From contig NC_090290.1 in NCBI RefSeq assembly GCF_037392515.1, forward strand, positions 54,944,753 through 55,008,752: DNA of 64,000 nucleotides, given 5' to 3'. A program made the translations under genes and the position numbers. This document shows, piece after piece, positions 55,351 through 64,000 of this stretch. This DNA is from Haliotis asinina. Lineage: Eukaryota > Mollusca > Gastropoda > Lepetellida > Haliotidae. Under the pieces are notes generated by a model, which searched no databases, was not told where the DNA came from, and saw only the letters and a list, made by a program, of their open reading frames with translations. The first letter of the stretch is position 1. Each line of letters starts with the position of its first letter.

Positions 55351-57730
55351 CATTTGTATAGGCTCATCAGATTAGTTTGTGTTGGAAGATATATGATATA
55401 TGTATCAGTTAGATCTGAAGTAGATGTATATCCATGAGACTGTTCCTCCACAAAGCTGTTCCGAAGATGATATATTTCCTAGAGTGGCAACGATTAACTT
55501 CATTTCATCAAAAATTGAATCCGGCACCTTAGTTTCAATTTTAGATTTTTCACTCCAACTTGGGCAGTTTTGAGCACTGAAATAAGACGCAAAATGTGAT
55601 TGTTTGACGCTTGGCTAATCATCCAAGGAGAATTGTTACTTGCAGACATTGCCAAGTCGACAAGGGATTTCAAGCTAAAAAAGCTGACTCTGAGAGTTAA
55701 ATGAAATCTGATGTTTTTTGCTTGTATGAAGAGTCAAATCGAAAATGATAGGGTGCAATATCGAAAATCAGTCATGGTCTGGGTGATACGTTGCAGGCCT
55801 AATATTTCCAGCCAGCTTTTGGATGTTTAATCCGATTCTGTTGTTTTGAATTATGTATTAGGTGTAGATTTTCTTACATTTGTTAGATGTGAATCCATGA
55901 ATATTTCAGTACCGCTTTGTGTACCGCTGTGTCTCAGTCTGGTCACATTTTGAAGTAGATGTTGATCAAGATGTATTTGATTTTTTATGCTCTCAGCCCA
56001 CGAGGGAAGATAGTACATTTTGGCTCTAAGATCTGAAATAGATATTGTTCCACATGTATTTATTTCATGAAACTGCCTGTGCCCTAGGAGATGCAAAGTT
56101 TTGGTTTTGGGATGTGAAGTGGATGTTGACCCTCATATATTTAGTACTTTAAACTGTCATGCTACTGAGAGATGCTAAATCTTGGCTATTAGATCTGAAG
56201 TTGGCGTTTGTCTTCATGTATACTGACACTACCTGCAAGATGCCCTTTCTGGAATGTATCTTGAAAACTTTGTTTTCCCCTAGGAAATTTCCATGCCTTT
56301 GTTTTGTTCTCACTGAGTGTCAGTCTGAAGCCCAAATGTGTACAAAGTCTGGATGATGAAATGTTCTGCAAGTCATGTAATTAACATAGGCGTCACTGGT
56401 GTTCCTTGCTTGAATTAACAAAGTTTTGCAATAGAATCTTGAAATGTTAAACTCTCATGAATTTATGGAATGAACTAATGTATATAGTCAACTTTCATTT
56501 GTATAGACTCGTCAAATTAGTTTGTGTTGGAACATATATGATATATATATATTGGTTAGATCTGAAGTAGATGTATATCCATGAGACTGTTCCTCCACAA
56601 AGCTGTTCCGAAGATGATATATTTCCTAGAGCTGCAACGATTAACTTCATTTCATCAAAAATTGAATCTGGCACGTTAGTTTCAATTTTAAATAAGTATT
56701 ATCACTATTTCGATTCTATATTTGAATACCTATTTAATTTTCCACACTGCCAGAACGTAATTTTCACTCCAACTTGGGCAGTTTTGAGCACTGAAATAAG
56801 ACGCAAAATGTGATTGTTTGACACTTGGCTAATCATCCAAGGAGAATTGTTACTTGCAGACATTGCCAAGTCGACAAGGGATTTCAAGCTAACAAAGCTG
56901 ACTCTGAGAGTTGAATGAAATCTGATGTTTTTGCTCATATGAAGAATCAAATCGAAAATGATAGGGTGCAATATCGAAAATCAGTCATGGTCTGGGTGAT
57001 ACGTTGCAGGCCTAATATTTCCAGCCAGCTTTTGGATGTTTAATCCGATTCTGTTGTTTTGAATTATGTATTAGGTGTAGATTTTCTTACATTTGTTAGA
57101 TGTGAATCCATGAATATTTCAGTACCGCTTTTGTCTGTGAGCATATACAGTTATATCATTTGTGGATTTAAATCATCCACAGAGCACCACTGTGTCTCAG
57201 TCTGGTCACATTTTGAAGTAGATGTTGATCAAGATGTATTTGATTTTTTATGCTCTCAGCCCACGAGGGAAGATAGTACATTTTGGCTCTAAGATCTGAA
57301 ATAGATATTGTTCCACATGTATTTATTTCATGAAACTGCCTGTGCCCTAGGAGATGCAAAGTTTTGGTTTTGGGATGTGAAGTGGATGTTGACCCTCATA
57401 TATTTAGTACTTTAAACTGTCATGCTACTGAGAGATACTAAATCTTGGCTATTAGATCTGAAGTTGGCGTTTATCTTCATGTATACTGACACTACCTGCA
57501 AGATGCCCTTTCTGGAATGTATCTTGAAAACTTTGTTTTCCCCTAGGAAATTTCCATGCCTTTGTTTTGTTCTCACTGAGTGTCAGTCTGAAGCCCAAAT
57601 GTGTACAAAGTCTGGATGATGAAATGTTCTGCAAGTCATGTAATTATTAACATAGGCATCACTGGTGTTCCTTGCTTGCATTAACAAAGTTTTGCAATAG
57701 AATCTTGAAATGTTAAACTCACAATTTATT
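55351..57730. repeat. Tandem duplication, ~1.15-kb unit, two copies
   Basis: Copy 1 (about 55351-56460) and copy 2 (about 56497-57730) are nearly identical; agatctgaagtagatgtata begins at 55411 and 56558, an offset of 1147. Copy 2 has two blocks, each about 50-60 bp, that copy 1 lacks (near 56695-56760 and 57130-57180). Inside each copy, a block beginning gatctgaagtagatgttga ... catgtatttatt ... aggagatgc recurs at 55950, 56031, 56112 and 56193, an exact 81-bp step. The - strand frames at 55851-56096, 56705-56971 and 57168-57359 are open but unassigned. Confidence 0.85.
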
Positions 57731-57789
57731 TAATGTAATGAATTTATGTAATGAACTGATAACATATAATGTAATAACAGGCTAAGTTA

Positions 57790-57915
57790 GACTCTTCCTA
57801 ACAAGTTCAGGTAAAGCATTCCCTCATGATACTGAACACCTCAAGTTTGATTCCCCACATAGATACAATTGCTGGAATATTGCCCAAAGTGGCATAAAAC
57901 TCAACTCTCCCTCAA
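57790..57915 (+). mobile_element. SINE family C copy
   Basis: tRNA-like head (aggtaaagcattccctcatg with B box AAGTTTGATTCCCC) then caattgctggaatattgccc and the tail gcataaaactcaactctccc. Orientation is opposite to the copies at 48318 and 52873. Confidence 0.65.
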
Positions 57916-58996
57916 ACCTATACAGTTCTGTGTCAAATTTCTTTACACAAGCTGATCCAGTAATTATGATTGCTGACAACTGTGTATGACAGCATCTGAG
58001 TTTTGAGGGACTTTTGTCAGATTATCTTATGCTTACAGGCAAAGTCATAGTAAACATTTTCATGGTAGTTCTGTCATGCATCATCAGAATGAAGTGTGAA
58101 GATAACATGCATATCATTATTGCTTTTGTGCTTATGCTTTTGGTGTCTGCCATCTTTGCCTCTGAGGTTCAAATGTGATACATGTTTCATGACAGAACAC
58201 CATTTTTTGTTGAAGGTCACATGCAATGAAAAACACAACTTTGCAGATTCTGATACCTTTCGATGTGCTTTTACCGAAACAAATAAAAAAATACCAATGT
58301 AACCTGTAAGGTTGAAAAAAAACATGATGAAGGAAGACTGCATAATTGGAGTTCAAATGATTCACTAATTTTCTCCCAGCGCTGGGTGAAAAGTGGTTTC
58401 AACAGCTACCAGTTTGCTGTGCTGCATTGCGCTCATAATGCATGTGCAGTGATTAAGTTCGCAGAGCTTGAAGCAGTAAGCGTGCCTAAAAAATGAGGTC
58501 GCGAGCAGTAGTCTAATCTTGGTTGTGTACACAAACAAGTAAATAATCTACTCATTACATTTAAAGAAAACATGTTGATTGTGATATGCAGAGTCTTTCA
58601 CAGAGAAAACGCAGTTCTGATTTATTGACACCTTTATGTCTGCATGGCCTGTCTGCTAATGAAAATATGCAATGCACAACTTCAATCATTGACCACATGC
58701 CATTTGAAATCAACACCTATCAGGCTTATAAGCCATAAAGAGTCACCTGAGCGTATTGACAAATGAACCAGTGGCCAATGACAAGGCTTCGTTACACTTG
58801 ATTGCACATCCATTGACTCTTGACTGAGTTTGTTATCGCAGCTGCTTCGTTTCAAGGGAGGTAAACCCAAGTTCAAAATATTGCACTTTTGATGATATCA
58901 AATAAGTGATAACTGTGTTTTAATAATGTTTTTAATTTTTTTGTTGCATGTGACCTTTCAGAAATGAATTAAGGCTGTATTTGTTTTGTTAGTTAG
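57916..58996. other. No gene supported
   Basis: ORFs at 58074-58365 on both strands lack domains. The cgtttcaagggaggtaaacc block near 58846 is shared with 3799-3830 in inverse orientation. Confidence 0.4.
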
Positions 58997-59097
58997 TTTC
59001 TTGTTTAATGCTGCTCAGTAATATTCCAGATATGATAATGGTCTGTGAGTGAGTGAGGAACAGACAATCCAGTGATTGGCATAAGGAGAATCAACAT
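58997..59097 (-). mobile_element. SINE family B fragment
   Basis: tgctgctcagtaatattcca, gatatgataatggtctg, gaggaacagacaatccagtg is a rearranged SINE B tail half, with a gtgagtgagtga run in the middle. Confidence 0.6.
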
Positions 59098-60419
59098 AGC
59101 TATTTCAGATATAATAGGCATCATCATGTCCTATGTGTGTTCTTGCTATGTCGCTTCACGCAGTTGTATACCGTTGTTACTTTATACTTCCATTAATGCA
59201 ATAAACATTGAAATCTATCCTCAAACCTGTTCAGGCTTGCTATCAGTCAATTGTTAAACCTTCCTTTTGGAGTGTTATCCTGAATTCAATTGGTATATAT
59301 AGTATATGTTCTAGTCAGATTGTGAAATGATGAAGAGGGTCAGCCATTTTGTGTAACAGCAATATGCAAATGTACTTCAGTCATTTCATGAAATTTCACT
59401 GAATACCTTAGTCAACAAAAGCGGATCACAATTCAACATCACGTCACTAAAAGTTAAAACTATTGTGGCAGTGACTGTTGCACTTCAGCATGGTTTTGAA
59501 GCATTGACACCTGTTTGTTTGACACTTGCTGTGTCCAGAGTAGCCGTACCTCACAAACCCCTGTCCACCACATATAGATGAAATGACTTAAGTATATTGA
59601 TTGCTGTTATACAAACTGAAGCAAAATGGCTCACCTTCTTATTCATGAAATGACTGATTTCACAATTCGACTGTAATTTATATAACATGTTTATGGTAGG
59701 TGTGTACGTCCACTTTTTGCAGATATACAGTTTACATTATTTATCATGGAGAGAAAGAAATATGTATTCTTTAAATTGATAATTCTTCATGGATGTTTGA
59801 AGTGAGGCTCTTAAATCAGGATATCATATTCCAAGGAATTACCAGTTTATCTAATGCACAACATGAAGACTTTTTGTGTATCTCTATGTATTGAGTTTGC
59901 TAATCATGATAAGTTAATGATGGTTGCTTGTTTCTTTTCTGAATGGTGTGTTGGTTTTTAGGATATTTCTTTACACAAGAGTTTGCATATTAGATGACCT
60001 AAATAAAATTCCTAACTTTTTACTAAACAATTTTCATTGTCATTTGTAATTCGCTATCAGTTGTCTATACCTTTTTCTCCATCATTCTCAATGGATAGAT
60101 TTGAAGTGGATAAACACATGTGTATTTATTCCATGTAGGGGATTCCAAGTGCAGCTGGCAAATTCAGAAGTTACGCTGATGGACTTTTATGTCCAAGAAA
60201 TGGCTAATGTTTTGAAGTATAGGAACAGAATGGTGTTTTGGTCTTTCGGGTTTTCGTTTTGGGATATGTGTATTGGGAACATATAGACCCCTCAGATGAG
60301 TCTGCAAACAGTCCCGATTGGTTTGGGAACCCTTCATTTTGTCAATGATGATCGCTGTTAAGTACCTGATTTTGTTGCTTCTGACTTGCTGTTATTTTTC
60401 TCATTTTCAACCCACAGCT
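59098..60419. other. No gene supported
   Basis: AT-rich. A stretch near 60095-60140 (gatttgaagtggataaacac, atgtgtatttattccatg) resembles the 81-bp unit of the 55.4-57.7 kb duplication, suggesting a further decayed copy. Confidence 0.4.
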
Positions 60420-60725
60420 TCTCAACTTAAAAAAACTCATCTGCAGGATATAAGGAGCAAATGCCAATGGCGTGATTGCTGCCTCCGACTGATTGCCAGC
60501 TCCTCAGCTGCAATAAATACATCCACAGGGCATATGAGCAGACGCCAATGATTTGCTTGCTGACTCCTCCTGACTGACAGTTCCTCAGCAGCAATAAATA
60601 CACCCACGGGGTATATGATCAGACGCCCATAATGCGCTTTCTGCCTCTGACTGACTGCCAGCTTCTCACCACAAATAAACACACCCGCAGGGTGTAGGTA
60701 AATTTCCTAGCAGACGCCAATGATG
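60420..60725. repeat. 82-bp minisatellite, about 3.5 copies
   Basis: Unit about gagcagacgccaatgatgtg, cttgctgcctctgactgact, gccagctcctcagcagcaat, aaatacacccacagggtata; starts at about 60455, 60537 and 60619 with a partial copy at about 60710. Confidence 0.85.
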
Positions 60726-62589
60726 AGCATCAGTGGGGATGTCACGGCTCTGTGGACACATGCCATTATCAGTGTTGCAGTCCTAAATCAATAGTGCAAT
60801 TATCGCCTGTAGTAGAATACGTATTAGAATCCACAACTAGTGGCCCGATCCAGTTAAAACTGTTTTTGAGTAATAAAACCAAACCCGCGTTGAACCAGAT
60901 ATCACAGTAGTCAGAAGGCTAGGGGTTCAGTGAACAAGGGCAGATAATTTAAAAGTAATTGATTTGACATTGTTCTAGGGCCTCGTCCGTTTTAATATTT
61001 CATTTCCTTTTATCCTTTATAATGCATAGACTTCGAAGTCTGTAATGGGCGCTGGAAATTATTACAAACATCTATCCTGGACAGAACTGTTGTATTTCCC
61101 ACACCCCAGTTGCCCATTGTGTTTGGTTTGGAAAGCCAACAGCTAATAATGATGTGTAGTGTTCTCCGAAAAGTCCTCAACACAATGTCTGCTCATCCAG
61201 GCTAAAGATTTTCACCCAGTATCACTTGTGTGTCTGGTCCAGGGACCATAGTTGTGTTGGGGTCCATTCTAAATTAGGATCGTGGGTAATAATCCTGAAG
61301 ATGGCTAATTGTCAAGGTTCTCTATCCCAATCCCTGTATACAGGAAATAAGATTCAAACGTTTTGACTTCAGACTCGATCACTGACATTTGGGGTAACGA
61401 GTGAACACTGTTAACTTGGGTGTCCCCATTTATATAGAATCTCTAAGTTAGTGGTCAGTTGTAAGTTTTGCATAAGCTCAGTGTTATTGAACGGGAACTC
61501 GGTGAATTCTCAGTGGTTTCTTCCAAGTTGCCGCGAAATAAACTCCATAAAATAATTTTTTCTGTGTTGGTGACTGTTGCGTTAAACTCTTTAAACACAA
61601 ACGGTAGATAAGAATCCCGATTTTGGTGTAATCACTCCTCCCACTCCTCACACGCACGCACGCACACACGCACGCGCACACATACACACCTAGTGAAGAA
61701 ATAGTTATATCGTCATTGCCCTCCAGTGCGTGCGTGAGACAACAACCGATGGTAGCCTGACTGATCCTCTTGTTTTCAGTCCTGATGGCACGAGTTCAAA
61801 TATTGTTATCAGAACGTGTCTGCCAACTTTACTTGTGGGGCATTTATGAAGACGATAACACACAGACCAATATATCATTCACGTCCCATGAGGTCCTTCT
61901 CTCGAGCCTCTGAAAGGGGTACAAGATGAATCGAGAAACCGGAAAAAGGACAATATTTAGGAATTTTTCAGTACAGGTTCATCACTGAGCGTTCTGGAAA
62001 GACGACCTTTAAGGGTGCATCAAACATTACGTGTTTGTCTTTTGTAAATTGAAAATTAATAATATCTCGTAAAGAACGCCTCTGGTAGGCCAATGGCGCC
62101 ATGACACGTAGGCTCAGTTCAGCATAATCTTTAGAGCATATACCCCTCATTTACCCAAATTTATTCTCTGAATACTCAGACTCAGCGTAGCTTGTGATCT
62201 GAATTATTGATTGCTAAGTGCACGGGATTAGTTGCGTCATACCTTTCTATATCTCTTTACAGACTCGATGATTATAAACTGCAACACTTTTATTCACCAA
62301 AATAATTCATATAAGCAGACGTTTTCAATAAAAGTGATTAAAGCTCCCATAATAGAACATGTGTTTGCTAACGAATGCAACCGTATCCCGCGCTATCGGT
62401 ATCATCCGTCAGAAACACACGCAAAGGCAGAACAATCAAAGGAATATCAATTGCCTCTCTAAATTGGGCATTGCCTCTCATACTGATCGATACTCCTGAA
62501 GCAACAGTAACTTCAAACACATGCTATCAATGATTCATCTCCAGCAGCCCGTCATCCGTGTGGGACTTGGCCTTCTCCACCCATGCGAG
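60726..62589. other. No gene supported
   Basis: A CA/GC dinucleotide run (cacgcacgcacgcacacacg) lies at about 61648-61690. A TTTATT at 62289-62294 would be a poly(A) signal for the - strand receptor gene to the right. Confidence 0.45.
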
Positions 62590-62788
62590 TCGTATAAACT
62601 CGACTAACGGGATCGGATTGTCAGACTCGGTGACTTGGCTGACACATGTCATTGGTTCCTCGTAGAGTAGTTTGATGTTGTTGATCACTGGGTTGTTTGG
62701 TCCAGACTCGATTATTTACAGACTGCCGCCATATAGCTGGAACATTGCTTAGTGCGGCGCAAAACCCAACTCACTCCCTCATTCATTA
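62590..62788 (+). mobile_element. SINE family B copy, head-truncated, next to a stop codon
   Basis: actaacgggatcggattgtc, tgacttggctgacacatgtc, cactgggttgtttggtccag, ccgccatatagctggaacat, then tail gcggcgcaaaacccaactca, ctccctcattcatt. The tail ends within one or two bases of the - strand receptor stop codon at 62790-62792. Confidence 0.85.
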
Positions 62789-62789
62789 C

Positions 62790-64000
62790 CTAGTAATATA
62801 AGTTCAATCCAATGTAAATCAATGTTGCTGGAATTCCCAAAAATAAGGGAATACACAACAACCAGAAGAAACACAGATCCACAGCTTTGCTGACCCGTTG
62901 CCATGTGACGGGGGGAGCAGAAGGTTTGGCCGAAAGCTCCTGTAACTGTCCCGATTCCTCGGTTGGAGGGTTTTCGCGGATTCTACACCGCCCGGCTGCA
63001 TCTACCGTTTCAACCCAAACTGTGAAACGCTGTAATGTTTTACTAATGGGCCTCGAGTCGCTCCGCCCGCAGAACCGGACGCTGAAGATGCTGACGATGA
63101 CAAATACTGCAGACATTGTAAGTGTGAGTCCAAGGAAGATGACAAAGGCTGAGATGCCGTGCGAGCTCTGTGGTACCATGTCTGTCAGAAATCCCATGTA
63201 GACGCCGTATGACAGTGGAATTGTGATAGCAAACGATATCTTTTCTCCAGAATCTGCAGGAATTAGAAACACAAACGTCCCAAGGACAGACAGAATTAAC
63301 ACAGGGAGGATGAAGTTGAACACAAAATTTACCGGGCGTCTCTCCAGGGTGAGGGTTATGATCACATGTGATGTTGGCTTGTTGTCAAAGGTCTTTTCCT
63401 TTGATGTGATTGATGTTGGTTTCAGATTCCACTGACCGCCAATGCTTGAACTGGAGGTACCTGCCTCTGACTGCCTGGCTTTCAGAGTTACCTCTGACGT
63501 GGAATATGACCACACCACTGCCTCAATGGAACACGAGAGACTATCAAATGGATACACCGTGACGTCTGTCTCACAATGCAGGTAGAATATGTCTCCTGGC
63601 ACCCACTTCACGCTTCCATTAGAAAATACCTGCAGAGAAACAAAATCTCCTCCAAGGCGATCAAGCTGTTGGAAGGAGTTGGCCACAACAATATCAGGCT
63701 TCCAGACGTAGCTATCTGGAGGTCTGATGAACTCAAGTCCGTCATACATCTCCGAATTCCAGGTTAGAAACTGATCCTTCCATGACACGGTAAACCAGCC
63801 TGTGCATACGAGCTGTTGTTGAGATTCAATGTATTGGCTTACAGTCCGTAAATGAAAGTCAAATTCAACTGTAATTGTGTCCGATTTGTTGTAGATGGGC
63901 CTTTCGTATGGGTTGTTGTTCCAGATGATGTCATTGTAGAGGCGGGATTCACCCGTGGAATACCTGTGTGATTCAACCGAGACAAAACCAACAACCAGAA
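62790..64000 (-). CDS. Cys-loop ligand-gated ion channel subunit, nicotinic acetylcholine receptor-like (partial, intronless)
   Basis: About 402 codons are open on the - strand from the right edge to TAG at 62790. The first visible residues (LVVGFVS) look like the end of a signal peptide, so the start lies just outside the window. The extracellular domain follows: ESRLYNDIIWNNNPYERP, TVEFDFHLRTVSQY, WFTVSWKDQFLTWN; then the Cys-loop with Cys at 142 and 156 (CETDVTVYPFDSLSC, 13 residues between). Four membrane spans sit at about 224-246, 252-273, 282-305 and 372-397. Span 2 is preceded by SGEKISFAITI; the Glu there is the usual mark of cation selectivity. No adjacent Cys pair occurs in the loop C region, so it is a non-alpha-type subunit. 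The M3-M4 loop is short (~65 residues). Such channels pass cations across the plasma membrane on agonist binding. Mollusc genomes have many such subunits; the ligand is not predictable here. Confidence 0.92.
   Translation of the reverse strand, partial: LVVGFVSVESHRYSTGESRLYNDIIWNNNPYERPIYNKSDTITVEFDFHLRTVSQYIESQQQLVCTGWFTVSWKDQFLTWNSEMYDGLEFIRPPDSYVWKPDIVVANSFQQLDRLGGDFVSLQVFSNGSVKWVPGDIFYLHCETDVTVYPFDSLSCSIEAVVWSYSTSEVTLKARQSEAGTSSSSIGGQWNLKPTSITSKEKTFDNKPTSHVIITLTLERRPVNFVFNFILPVLILSVLGTFVFLIPADSGEKISFAITIPLSYGVYMGFLTDMVPQSSHGISAFVIFLGLTLTMSAVFVIVSIFSVRFCGRSDSRPISKTLQRFTVWVETVDAAGRCRIRENPPTEESGQLQELSAKPSAPPVTWQRVSKAVDLCFFWLLCIPLFLGIPATLIYIGLNLYY

Overview
This is a eukaryotic, gene-sparse window, almost certainly from a gastropod mollusc and probably an abalone (Haliotis). 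The basis is the set of (GAGT)n-tailed SINE copies with the conserved 'aatattccag' and 'caagcatgggttgctgaa' blocks, which I associate with abalone DNA. The species call is recognition, not a search result. Genes are split by long introns and most of the DNA is mobile or tandemly repeated.

Layout. 1-9.7 kb: no supported gene; foldback MITE-like elements, SINEs, a terminal-hairpin repeat of ~165-bp monomers, a 42-bp minisatellite and a LINE fragment whose middle RT block is inverted. 9.7-12.5 kb: a ~23-copy minisatellite made from the head of a SINE, then an apparently intact Tc1-like DD34E transposon. 13.5-23 kb: exons with sperm-tail PG-rich (SHIPPO/STPG) repeats, two of them products of a tandem exon duplication. 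23.5-32.2 kb: repeats only, including a SINE interrupted by a 53-bp array, a 34-bp palindrome with 9-bp flanking repeats, and a large ~165-bp-monomer array carrying a 610-bp Mutator-like insertion with a 9-bp target duplication. 33.5-35 kb: an intronless, 5'-truncated ORF that joins a PIN/FEN-like acidic-residue scaffold to a CXC zinc motif; this is the least described item here.

39.4-53.2 kb holds six + strand exons of a cation-dependent mannose-6-phosphate-receptor-like protein, with matching splice phases throughout. It would sort ligands in the Golgi/endosome system, and its C-terminus is a YxxPhi-type signal. Its introns contain an old DIRS-like retroelement fossil (44.4-48.25 kb), several SINEs, a LINE 3' end and minisatellites. 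55.3-57.7 kb is a ~1.15-kb tandem duplication with an inner 81-bp period. 62.8-64.0 kb (- strand) is an intronless Cys-loop (nicotinic acetylcholine receptor-like) subunit that runs off the right edge.

The three host genes (ciliary/sperm, lysosomal sorting, neurotransmitter receptor) show no functional link; they are simply neighbours.
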